Origin: Conidiobolus incongruus B7586 | Taxonomy: Eukaryota > Entomophthoromycota > Entomophthoromycetes > Entomophthorales > Conidiobolaceae | DNA length: 16,060 nucleotides | Direction: 5' to 3' | NCBI GenBank assembly: GCA_000697335.1 | Contig: JNEM01010610.1 | Location: 1-16,060 of the forward strand | In this document: one piece after another, positions 1-9,424 of the stretch | Layout of the letters: every line of letters begins with the position of its first letter | Position numbering within the stretch: the stretch's first letter is position 1 | The notes under the pieces: model-generated | Told to the model about the DNA's origin: nothing | Seen by the model: the letters and a program-made list of their open reading frames with translations, nothing else | Database searches by the model: none | Position numbers and translations under genes: made by a program

Positions 1-1854
1 AATTATTATATTTGGTTATATCTTATTTAATATAATTTAATAATAGTTATTAAATTTATTTTTGGTAATAATAAAATTATAATATATTTATTTTATATTA
101 ATAATAAATAAACTAAGTATAATTTTTAATATATATAACTTATTTATAACACTAATTTTGACATAGTTTGATATCTCTTTAACTATAATAAAAGTGATCA
201 TTTAATATATTTTTAGTTTATTAATATTTTAAAAATATGAATTAAAAATTAATTAATTTAATTTTGGGTAAATTCTAAATAATATTTTTTTCAAATTTTA
301 AGATTGAAAATTTAATAATAGATGAAGGGTTTAGAATAAAAATTATCTTTGTAAATTATTTTCTACTTTTAACTGATTTTAGATGATTTTGGTTGAGTTT
401 TAAAAATAAAAATATAAAAACCTTTGGATTATCACTATATATTTAAAAATGAAATATAATATTTAATTTTCAATTTGAAACATTTACTTGAAATTATTGT
501 TATGCTACTATTAGAATAATATAAGAGGTTTATTTTCCTTATCTATTACAAAAAAATTACTTTTCAACTAAAAAATATATTTGAAAGATTAAAAATTCAA
601 AAAAGTCATTTTATTCAATCTTTAATAATATTCTCTATAATAAACTCTTAAAACTTATTTGAAAAAACATATATATTTTGGAAACGTTAATAATATGCAT
701 TTAGCATATATATTATCAAAATAAATTATTAAATTCAAAATTATATATAGAATCAATCATATCTTTCATTGTATATTGAAATATTTGATATTTTTCAAGT
801 CTTTTAATATAATATTATTCTAATATATATGTCTACTATTATATTTTTATACATGGTTTTTAGCAAAATGATAATTAATCATTTAATTTCCAAATAACTA
901 TTATACTAATGATTATAAGTAAGTTTGAAATTTAATTTTAAAAACCTATTAAAATATTTTTAAAAATTATTTCAATTTTATGCTATTTTCCTGAATATAA
1001 AATTTATAAAATTATATATTTTAACTGAAATATATAAGAATGAATATTCAAGGAAATCTCATATCAGGTACAATTTCATTGAATAGTTTTATAATATTAT
1101 AAAATTGGTAATATCATTTAACAATTATATATAATAAATTATTCGACGTTTAATTGTCTGATAAATAATTAATTCATGATTTTCTAGTGAAGCAAAATCG
1201 CAGTTGATAATAGTGCATTCAAATTATAAATTCATACTTTTATAATTATAATATAACAGAGTACGCAATTATTAGTGAAAAATATTACATTATATTTCTT
1301 AATTCAATAATCATATGACCATCATTAAAGAAAAATATGTTTGGATGTTTAATCAAATATTAGATATTTGTAATTTTATTAAGATATAGTTAAAATATTA
1401 TAAAATACAAAAATTAAATATTTGGACAATAAATAAATATTTAAAAATATATTCAGAAAATTACTTATAAGAATTTTATATTTAAAATTGAAATAATGAA
1501 TTCATTAATTTTTAAAAGCTAAGAAACTCAATCACATATTATGAAATATTGAGTTTTCATAAAAACCAAAGAGTTAATTAAGCTAGTATGAATTATCAAT
1601 ACAGTCCAAGCTCAATATTGGAAAACCAAATGAAAATTGCGGTATTAATTGATTGCATCGATTCAGAGATCCTTATATTAAATAATTCTAAGACCTTTGA
1701 CTGATCAAATATTGAATGTAATCCTGGGTGATTAAAAATGAATATGTTTATCCTTTTTTATAAAACAATTTTATTAAAGTTGAATTAAATATCATTTCTA
1801 ATTGTTATTACTATTTTTAATAGATTATGAAATATTATGAATATTTAACAGACC
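1..1854. other. AT-rich spacer with no supportable gene
   Basis: This stretch is almost entirely A and T, with frequent stops in all frames and many homopolymer and TA runs. The only open stretch that looks slightly protein-like is a 38-codon frame on the + strand at 1588-1704. It has no recognisable homolog and no flanking support, so it is not called. No tRNA-like B box, RNA gene or long repeat was seen. Confidence 0.6.
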
Positions 1855-2005
1855 CCTGAATTTATTTATGGAAGTAAATAACAAAAAGGCCACCACATAA
1901 AGAACTACAATATATCAAAATGGTCCATATATAAATGACTCATTTACTATGTTTAATAGCCTAAGTTAAATTTTGAAGTTTAATATAAAGGTTGATTGCT
2001 ACAAT
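1855..2005 (+). repeat. Possible diverged third copy of the ~340-bp dispersed repeat
   Basis: Several short anchors occur here in the same order as in the two clear copies at 9088-9424 and 15494-15842. They are an ACCCCT block, TGGTCCATA followed by AAATGA, then CTATGTT, TTAAAT-T-GAAG and GCTACAA. Between anchors the sequence and spacing differ, so this would be an old, shortened relative. The ends cannot be fixed by eye. Just to the right, TATAAAAG (about 2015) and CAATAATAAA (about 2092) look like a TATA box and a polyadenylation signal, but such words are cheap in this base composition. Chance similarity is a serious alternative. Confidence 0.33.
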
Positions 2006-2280
2006 TAAGGGCTGTATAAAAGACGAATTTATTATTTAAATCCGGGATTTAATCTGGAGACAGTAAAAATTTACATAAGTTTAAACCCCTCTCAATAATA
2101 AATTGTTAAAAATTAATATGATTAATTAGCTATTAGTTTATTATTATATTTTTAGATTTTTTCTGTTAAACCCACTACAATTTATAATAGGTAACTATAT
2201 ATTTTGAAATGATATTAATATCGAAAGGAAATAATAATATCAAAAAAAATAAATACTTAATCATAATAATGTATGGTTAG

Positions 2281-2568
2281 CCTCCGACTAGAATGGCGAA
2301 GGTTATGGTAGTCACATCAGCCACTTTGAGGGCCGAAAAATCCTCAAGAACCATCTGGGTCAAGTGAGATGCATATATGACTATCTGGATTACCAGGATG
2401 GTGCGAAGGGATGGAGCTTATCCTGCCGTTCTAGAATCTATGCTTATAGCCAAATTTGATCACCTTTGTCCAAGTCCTGAATGAAGTCCAGAGTCCCCAA
2501 AGAGGAAATTTCTAACATCAATCCTGGAAGACTGGCTTGATTGGCTGTTAGAAAGCGAAGAAGTATAG
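2281..2568 (+). pseudogene. Decayed coding-like island of unknown family
   Basis: GC content rises abruptly here compared with both sides. One + strand frame reads as ordinary mixed-composition protein over roughly 95 codons (for example AEKSSRTIWV, YPAVLESMLIAKFDHLCP and ILEDWLDWLLESEE) but is interrupted about twice and is not bounded by a plausible complete gene. VMV near the left and Y-VLE--LI in the middle faintly recall the DDE region of Tc1/mariner transposases, but no catalytic DN motif follows, so I do not assign it. A 72-codon - strand frame at 2444-2662 overlaps it. That frame could be the true one, but it runs far into pure AT sequence and looks more like a shadow. Best reading: relic of a gene or mobile element. 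Confidence 0.35.
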
Positions 2569-2662
2569 TTTCAGTATTATTAATGACTTGATCCATCTTT
2601 ATATGATATTGAGAACTTTTGAAATGCTTGCTTATTGTAAAATTATATAAACAAATATTCAA

Positions 2663-3929
2663 AATTACCGCGTACTTTCTTTGTATGCTGTTTGTTGTAG
2701 ATGAATACCATATATTTAAATTATTATATTATTTTGTTTAGTAGGCATTGCTTAAATTTGTAATAAAACTATCTTGACACTGCTTTTATGATTTTACTTT
2801 AAATGGAAATATTGGCTATTCACACCATTCTTTTGATTTTATATTCAGGGAGCAAGATAATATCATACTAATTAACAATTAACTTGTTAAGTTTATTATT
2901 TTCTCTTCTAATCATTTTAATGGTAGATTTTTTTAAACTATTTTTTCTATAACTTGTTATAAGTATGTAAAATATTATGAATCTCCTATCATTTCTATTT
3001 CCCTATTTGATCAACAAATTAAAAATATGTCCACTGTAAAATATATAATATTATCAAAAGCCATAATATCTATTTAGATTATTTTTTTAATATTTATTAA
3101 TCCAGATTTCTAGTTTATTTAAGTAAAAAAATAAGTTTCCAGCCATTTCTTTGAATAAACAGTCATAATTAAGTTTCATTAGCAATTGCTTAATTGATTA
3201 AATTGACTCATAACAAAAACAATTAGGATTAAAACATTTAACTTGTTGAAAGTTCAAAATATATAATAATTTTTTTAATATAGATTTGATATTTTTATAT
3301 TCAAGTTTGATTATATACTTAGCAAAATGAACTTTTAAATACTGAATAAAAATAGTTTATTATTTGATACTAAATATCATAAGGAGTTCTTGTAACCTAT
3401 TGGTTCTTACCTTTAAATATATTAATATGTAAAAATTAGTTTTTGATTTTTTTAGTTTTTTAAAATTCAAGAAAATTCAATCTATAATAACAAAGTTTGA
3501 CTTTGTAAGTAATAATAACTTCAAAGGAAATTATTTTATATATTTATTTTAATATAATTCAGAAACTAAAATATTTATAGGATAATTATTAAAGTCTTAA
3601 TTAGAAATCAATAACTATACTTGAAACTAAAGAAATTAAGAATAATCTTTTGAATTTATATATATTTTTTCATTTATTAGATAATTGTTAAAACTTTTTA
3701 ATATTTTAATACCTTGAATTTTTTAAAAATTACAATATATTATCACAATTATTTAAATTATATTTAGGATTATAGTATTTGTCTAAGGTTGACAATAATG
3801 CATTTGGTTATACATTTTTAGAAATTAGATTTTTTTTATATAATATCCAAGTATCTTTGCTGTAAATGATAACTTATGTAATCCTTGATAAAAAATTAAT
3901 AGGTGTGCTCAAAATCAGTAAAAGTTTTG
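2663..3929. other. AT-rich spacer
   Basis: No open frame of note, no RNA gene and no repeat matching other parts of the window was seen. It separates the two coding-like islands. Base composition is typical of the other spacers here. Confidence 0.6.
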
Positions 3930-4258
3930 AGAGTAGTGATGAGAGGGCTAGAAATAGCAGTGGCTCAAATAGATACTCACAATTGCTATATTATGTTAGG
4001 AAGTGTGTTTTATTATCTTGATTACAGGGTAGTGATTGAGCTGGTGAGCCAAGCTTGATCGAGTGAAAGATCCAACAACATCATGGTTATAAATCCATAC
4101 TCTTATCCAGAGTTCTTGACCCTGCAAGTGCGGACGTCGCCATCGTTTCTGCAATGTGAGTTTCGTGGGGAATATGGTTCCCAATCCATATCATCAACCG
4201 ATTTCAGTATCGGGTTGTCGCGATTGTAAGATGATTTGACGTATGGCAACGTCGACAT
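3930..4258 (-). pseudogene. Second coding-like island, unknown product, probably a gene fragment
   Basis: This is another island of higher GC, with several CpG-containing words (GACGTCGCC, TGTCGCGA, CGTCGAC) that are nearly absent from the spacers. On the - strand an ATG at 4256-4258 opens a 51-codon frame to a stop at 4103-4105 (starting MSTLPYVKSSYNRDNPILK and containing DDMDWEPYSP). An overlapping - strand frame at 3996-4184 continues past it and contains QELWIRVWIYNHDVVGSF. Two good frames on the same strand that overlap out of phase suggest either a frameshifted relic or a small spliced gene whose introns I cannot place. A + strand frame across 4068-4229 is also open, so the strand is uncertain. 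I recognise no family. Confidence 0.3.
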
Positions 4259-5889
4259 TCCTGGCAATATGTTCAAATTTCAAAACATTAAATTCCATCA
4301 ATCAATAAAATTTCCAAGTAAGCTTTGCTTACTATTACATTTTAAGAATATGGTTATTTCATTAATAATTATTCATAATGTTAAAATTGCAATTATTGTA
4401 ATAAGCTTTCCTATAATTTTTATCAAGTGTATAGTAATCATATTTTATTGGTCTTGAAATAATATACATTGCATTCAAATTCCTAATTAAAAAATAATTT
4501 GATGTATTAATTATTATGAGATTATACTTTTTTAACATTTTGGATATGCAATACTTGTTAATTTATTTCATCTACCCAAACGAATATCAGTGAATATAAA
4601 GCAAATTTTAGAGCTCTCTTAGTTAAATCCAGGATCAAATTATTTGAATCTCAATTTTGTCTATCCCTAATTCAAATACTTGTTGTATTTCAAGATTAAA
4701 TTGGTATAGAATAATATTAGCTATGGAGTGACAATGAACAAGTTCTAAAATATGGAGTTTAAATTCTGAGGATAATTCGTGGCTTTAAATCGAAAATATG
4801 CATTTTCTAAAATGATTAACTTAACCCTTGTTAATTCCTAATTAAAATAAGATAAGCCAAATATAAGTATTGAAATAGGTCGAGTACTATAATATATATA
4901 GAAATCATCTGTATAATTAACAACCGAGCGTATTAAGAAATTAGGAATTCAGGTTAACAAAATACATAGCATTATCAATTAAATAATTTTGTAATATTTT
5001 GTTCTATTTTATATTTGATAATCAATCAGTAAATCTGATAATCGTGATGTATTATCGCATTCAATAAATGCTAGTCCAGCACAATCATTGATCTATAAAA
5101 TTTAAAAATATTCCCTATTAAAATTGATTGAAACTTGACAAATAAAAATAACTCTTGAATAATCTATTAAAAAGTCAATATATTTGATTTATTTCGAAAC
5201 TGGTAAGTTAAATATTGATTATTCAAATATATCTCGAATTGGAATAATAATAATAATAATAATATGATATAGATATAATTTTAAATTATCAAATCTAACT
5301 ATAATCTAGTATTTTAAAGTATTTATTTTGATTTCTATTCCAAATTTGTAATTTTTAAATCAAATTAAAACACTAAATCATCACTTGATCTTATTTTAAT
5401 TTATACTAAAAAAAATTTTTTTTCACATAAATTTCAAATAATAACATTCTAAAATCCTCACTTTTACTTCGATTTAAAATTTATAACTTTAACATCTTTA
5501 CAGATGACTTATTTTATGTAGTACTACTGCAATCTTCCAATTAATTAATAATATCTGGAACTAGCTTAATATATCAAATAAGTTGAATAAAAAATTTAGG
5601 CTAGTGAGAAAATTATTTGATTTAAATATTGTTTAGAATATATTTGTAACCTTAACAAATGGTTTAAATAACCGAATAAACAAATGATAATATGACGAAT
5701 TTGATATTTTAATCACTTAACAGCACTATTTTTAATTGAATCCAACAAACAAAAATGAAGATTCTACTCATTTTATCCCGTGATTGTTGTGAGATTTTAT
5801 CCATATCATATTGGTCATGTGCATGATAATAATCGTATATTCATTTCTAATTGTAACTGATAATATTGTGTAATATAGGAAGTGAGGGA
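4259..5889. other. AT-rich spacer upstream of the prolyl oligopeptidase gene
   Basis: About 1.6 kb with no supportable gene. An open frame at 4236-4457 (+) encodes a low-complexity, Ile/Phe/Lys-rich product of the kind random AT-rich DNA gives, and starts inside the preceding island. The stretch contains an AAT microsatellite and must hold the distal promoter of the gene at 5978, though no specific upstream activator site could be identified. Confidence 0.6.
5243..5263. repeat. AAT trinucleotide microsatellite, 7 units
   Basis: Seven perfect tandem AAT units. They lie in spacer DNA about 0.7 kb upstream of the prolyl oligopeptidase start codon, so length changes would not affect a reading frame. 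Confidence 0.9.
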
Positions 5890-5897
5890 TATATAAA
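5890..5897 (+). promoter_or_regulatory. TATA-like box of the prolyl oligopeptidase gene
   Basis: TATATAAA lies 80 bp upstream of the start codon in a short GC-containing context (GTGAGGGATATATAAATT). The spacing suits transcription starting about 50 bp before the ATG. In DNA this AT-rich the motif alone is weak evidence. If the 5'-UTR intron proposed at 5904-5969 is real, transcription must begin further upstream and this box would not be the core promoter. Confidence 0.4.
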
Positions 5898-5903
5898 TTA
5901 AAG

Positions 5904-5969
5904 GTGAGTTCATTATTAAGAACAACTTAATAGTTAAATATTTATTTATAATATATTTAATAGTATCAG
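5904..5969 (+). other. Possible 5'-UTR intron of the prolyl oligopeptidase gene
   Basis: AAG|GTGAGT is a strong eukaryotic 5' splice site. It is followed by a branch-like AACTTAAT and a TATCAG 3' end at 5969, giving a 66-bp candidate intron that ends 8 bp before the start codon. The size is usual for fungal introns. The competing reading is an ordinary unspliced leader downstream of the TATA-like box at 5890, because the two models cannot both hold. Confidence 0.25.
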
Positions 5970-5977
5970 ACGTCATC

Positions 5978-8203
5978 ATGTCAGGATACTTGATCCAATT
6001 GACTACTGTTTTCCTGAGTTTATTAATTTCAGGAGTTGCTTCACAAGAACAGGGTTATGCCACTTATCCATCTGGTGGCCACCACTGGAACTACCCCAAG
6101 GCTAGAAGAGATCCCTCTTACGTTGATCGACTCCACGGTTACAATGTCACCAATCACTACGGATGGTTGGAAGATTTAACTTCTACTGAAACTAAGCAAT
6201 TTATCAGTGCTAACAATGCTATTACTCAAAAATTTCTTAACCAACATAAGGATCGCAAATTGATTCAAAAGACTTTGGAAACCTTATACAATGTAACTGT
6301 TACTGACCCTAAGACTAAAGCTGGTAATTACTCTTACTGGACTGCTAGATCTGGTCTCCAAGGCAACAAAATCCTTTACCGTCAATTGGGCAACGAAACT
6401 CAACAAGTATTCGTTAATCCTAATGTTCTTTCTCCAGATGAAACTGGATTCATTCAAAGCTTCTCTGCTTCTCCTGATAACAAGTACATTGCTTACCTTG
6501 TTGCCCGTAAAGGTTCTGATTGGAAGGGCATCTACGTTCGCACTAATGATGCCAAAGCCGAACTTGTCGAAGAACTCCCTTGGACTAAAGATAATGGTGT
6601 TACCTGGAACCCTCAAGCCAATGGCTTCTTCTATGGTAAGTACCCTACCCCTACCAAAACACCTTGGGATGATGCTGGTTTGGATGACTCTCCTGCCCTT
6701 AATTATAAATTGTATTATCATACTATTGGCCAAAAGCAATCGGAAGATCAATTGGTGCATGAAGTTCCTAAAGATTCTCCCTTTAGCAGTGGTATTGATT
6801 TCTTAGGTGATGATAACCAATGGGCTTATCTTTTAACTGATTACTCTCTTGCCTATGCTGACACTGATAAGTTCTTCAAATCTGGTAATGTCAAAGATTT
6901 GGCTTGGAAAAAGATCTACGAACACGATGGTACTGGTGACAGCTTCTACGTTGTCAACCATGGTTCATTGAAGTTGGATAATAAGACTTTCCTTTGGTCC
7001 ACCAACGAAAAGGCCCCATATGGCAAGGTTGTCAAATTCAACTTGGATAACTTTGACAAGCGCGTTGATTATTTGCCCGAACAACGTGGTTATGGTTTCA
7101 ACAGTCTTAAGATATACAAGGAGAAGACTGTCGCCAAATACTCCAAGGATGGTGTCTACCATCTCTTGATCTTCGATGCTAAGGCTCCCTCCAAGCCTTT
7201 ACACTCCTTCCGTGCCCCCATTGGTGAATTGAAATCTTTCAAACTTGATGATACCGAAAATATCCTTACTTATGATGTTGCTGATTTAATTTATCCTTCC
7301 AAGACCTATGAAATTCGTCTTAACTCCACTGATTTGACTCCCAAGTTGATCAAGACTGCCGATACTCTTCCTGGATTCCCTGCCAGTCAATATGAAGTCA
7401 CTCAACTTCACTATCCCTCCAAGGATGGTACTATTGTCCCCATGACTTTTGCTCATCCTAAGAGCATCAAGAAAAATTGTAAGAACCCTATCCTCTTATT
7501 CGGTTATGGTGGTTTCTCCATCTTCAACTCCGGTACTCCCAAGGAACACTTCCAAACTCTTCTCCAATTATACAATGTCTCCATTGCCATTCCTCACATT
7601 CGTGGTGGTTCTGAAAACGGTGAACCCTGGCACACTGATGGTGTCATCCTCAAGAAGCAAAACAGCTATGATGACTTCCAATGGGCTGCCAAGTACCTCG
7701 TCAAGGAAAAGTATACCAGCCACAATTTGATCATTGCTAACGGTCGTTCCAATGGTGGTGTCTTAACTGCTGTCACCTTCAACCAAGCTCCAGACTTGTT
7801 TGCTGGATTTGTCGCTGACGTCGGTGTCCTGGATCTTGTCCGCTACCAACACTTTACCTATGGTACTACTTGGTACAATGATTTCGGTGACGTCAAGAAG
7901 AAGGATGAATTCATTAACATCTTGAAGTACTCCCCCTACCACAATGTGCAAGCCAGACTCAACTCTCCTCCTCTTTTGATTACCACTGGTACCCATGACG
8001 ACCGTGTCTCTCCTCACCACAACTATAAGTTTGCTGCCAAGGCCCAATACTTGAACCCCAACCGCAAGAATCCTATCCTCTTGGCTACTACTGAGAATGC
8101 CGGTCATGGTTGTTCCGGATGTGGTAAACCCGTTAAAATGGAAATTAGCGATCGTAACAATTTCATTACTTTCATCGCTACCATCTTAAAGCTCAAAGCT
8201 TAA
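5978..8203 (+). CDS. Secreted prolyl oligopeptidase (peptidase family S9A)
   Basis: Serine endopeptidase that cuts short peptides after proline. The first ~22 residues form a signal peptide (hydrophobic LTTVFLSLLISGVAS, likely cleavage before QEQ), and at least seven N-glycosylation sequons follow (N56, N105, N117, N139 and later), so the enzyme is predicted to be exported, unlike the usually cytosolic family members of about 710 aa. Residues ~35-95 match the N-terminal part of the catalytic domain (YGWLED). About 100-460 is the beta-propeller (KLYYHTIGQ-QSED closely matches animal enzymes). From ~460 comes the alpha/beta hydrolase. The triad is Ser591 (GRSNGG), Asp674 (HDDRV, with substrate-binding Arg676) and His710 (AGHG). 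Tyr510 (FGYGGF) would form the oxyanion hole and Trp632 the proline stacking site. The enzyme looks active and full length. The start is supported by the signal peptide and by A at -3. There is no intron in the coding region. Codons favour C-ending forms more than the spacers would predict, suggesting good expression. The GCSGCGK cysteines just after His710 are unusual. Confidence 0.97.
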   Translation: MSGYLIQLTTVFLSLLISGVASQEQGYATYPSGGHHWNYPKARRDPSYVDRLHGYNVTNHYGWLEDLTSTETKQFISANNAITQKFLNQHKDRKLIQKTLETLYNVTVTDPKTKAGNYSYWTARSGLQGNKILYRQLGNETQQVFVNPNVLSPDETGFIQSFSASPDNKYIAYLVARKGSDWKGIYVRTNDAKAELVEELPWTKDNGVTWNPQANGFFYGKYPTPTKTPWDDAGLDDSPALNYKLYYHTIGQKQSEDQLVHEVPKDSPFSSGIDFLGDDNQWAYLLTDYSLAYADTDKFFKSGNVKDLAWKKIYEHDGTGDSFYVVNHGSLKLDNKTFLWSTNEKAPYGKVVKFNLDNFDKRVDYLPEQRGYGFNSLKIYKEKTVAKYSKDGVYHLLIFDAKAPSKPLHSFRAPIGELKSFKLDDTENILTYDVADLIYPSKTYEIRLNSTDLTPKLIKTADTLPGFPASQYEVTQLHYPSKDGTIVPMTFAHPKSIKKNCKNPILLFGYGGFSIFNSGTPKEHFQTLLQLYNVSIAIPHIRGGSENGEPWHTDGVILKKQNSYDDFQWAAKYLVKEKYTSHNLIIANGRSNGGVLTAVTFNQAPDLFAGFVADVGVLDLVRYQHFTYGTTWYNDFGDVKKKDEFINILKYSPYHNVQARLNSPPLLITTGTHDDRVSPHHNYKFAAKAQYLNPNRKNPILLATTENAGHGCSGCGKPVKMEISDRNNFITFIATILKLKA

Positions 8204-8233
8204 ATTTATTTATTATCCACTTATTTAATTAAT

Positions 8234-8239
8234 AATAAA
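8234..8239 (+). terminator. Polyadenylation signal AATAAA of the prolyl oligopeptidase gene
   Basis: A canonical AATAAA starts 31 bp after the stop codon, at the position expected for a short fungal 3' UTR. The surroundings are AT-rich, so the word could occur by chance, but the placement fits well. Confidence 0.5.
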
Positions 8240-9087
8240 ATACTTGAGTCCAACTAATATGTATAATATTAATTTATATAAAGTTTAATAGAGGTAGAAT
8301 AAGTTCAATTAATCGATTTTTTAAATTATATATTATAAAATTATTGTTCAAATTTATCAATAATTGCTGAATAAATTTCAGTTACATTCACAAAATCAAA
8401 TTAATTTTAAATTGTTTCATTTATATTTAAATAAATTCATTAAAATTGGATCAAATTTTTGAAATGATATATTATACAAATTTTATTTATTTAAAACTTA
8501 ATATATAATTCAAAATTTATTGTGAAAAAATGGACAAAATATTATTTTTATTTGTTTATTCCAATTTCATTAAATATTAAGAAATAATTAGAAAAATTCA
8601 TTTATTAACTTAATTTGAAAAAAAAATTTTTAAACTTAATATTCATTAGAGATAGATATTTTTAAAAAAAAAATTAATATTTTTCATTAAATAAAGGAAT
8701 ATAATTCATTAATATTTATAAAAAATAGTATTCTGGAAATATTTAATGACCTAATAATAACCTATTATGAATCTATATATTATAACATAAATATTCTATT
8801 TAAAATTTCATAATTTTAGCTATTTTCATTACTAAGTGAATATTATTTTTATATAGAAGATCTTTAATACTTATTTAAAGATTGACTGATCGTTAAATAG
8901 ATATTTAAATAAGTGACAGCTAAATTAAATAATTCTATTATAACTGTATAATAAATTCCATCCTTCTGACGATTATATTATTATAAATTGATTTTCAAGG
9001 ACATGTAATTCAATCTTTAAAATAATATTAATTTTAATTACTACAGTAATTATGATCTAATAAAGAAATCTTCGTAAACATTCCAAT
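8240..9087. other. AT-rich spacer between convergent genes, left part
   Basis: No gene is seen. At 9000-9013 the 14-base word ACATGTAATTCAAT matches the reverse complement of part of the repeat at 15494-15842, with loose AT-rich similarity on either side. That is near what chance would give in this composition, so it is not called as a copy. Confidence 0.6.
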
Positions 9088-9424
9088 TGTAGTATTTTAA
9101 AAACACCCGTCTGTCTCAATTCAAAAGTACATATTACCTCCCATTTATAGTGGATTTGTTAGTCCATAATCAAATGATGTTCTTTAATTTATATCCAAAT
9201 CCTATGTCACTCACTGAATGAATTACTTAAACTCAGAAGTGATAAGGATAGGAAGGGGTACTAATTTTCCTAAATATTCTGCTACAACACCTCAACAATA
9301 AGTAAACTTTAAAATATAAAGCCATGATATATTAAAGAGCAGGATTAAAAATAATTTACTAAATTGTATTACAAGTACTTTTCTGACAATCATCTTTATT
9401 AAAACAGACTTATTATAAAACACA
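9088..9424 (-). repeat. Dispersed ~340-bp repeat, copy 1 (old solo LTR or short non-autonomous element)
   Basis: It aligns along its whole length with 15494-15842 in the same orientation, with roughly three quarters identity by eye and only small gaps. The match includes an identical run of 25 bases at about 9153-9177. The left edge is TGTAGTATTTT and the right edge is TTATAAAACACA, so the ends are TG and CA and form a short imperfect inverted repeat. Read on the - strand it holds CTATAAATGGGAGG, a TATA-like box about 60-75 bp from the element's end, the reason for assigning - orientation. There is no coding capacity. No target-site duplication is visible, which fits an old insertion. It could instead be a MITE. 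Divergence from copy 2 implies that it is not recent. Confidence 0.75.

Noticed and set aside
1588-1704. 38-codon + strand ORF whose KIAVLID stretch resembles the start of NYN/PIN-like nuclease domains
   Set aside because: Too short, no continuation in any frame that keeps the resemblance, and ORFs of this size are expected by chance here.
4236-4457. 73-codon + strand ORF
   Set aside because: It starts within the coding-like island but is mostly low-complexity Ile/Lys/Phe from AT-rich DNA, with no domain.
6284-8107. Open frames overlapping the prolyl oligopeptidase gene in other frames and on the other strand
   Set aside because: They lie wholly inside a clear, catalytically complete gene and have no homology features. 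They are reading-frame shadows.
8970-9060. Inverted partial copy of the dispersed repeat beside copy 1
   Set aside because: Only a 14-base exact match with AT-rich similarity around it, close to what chance predicts in this composition.
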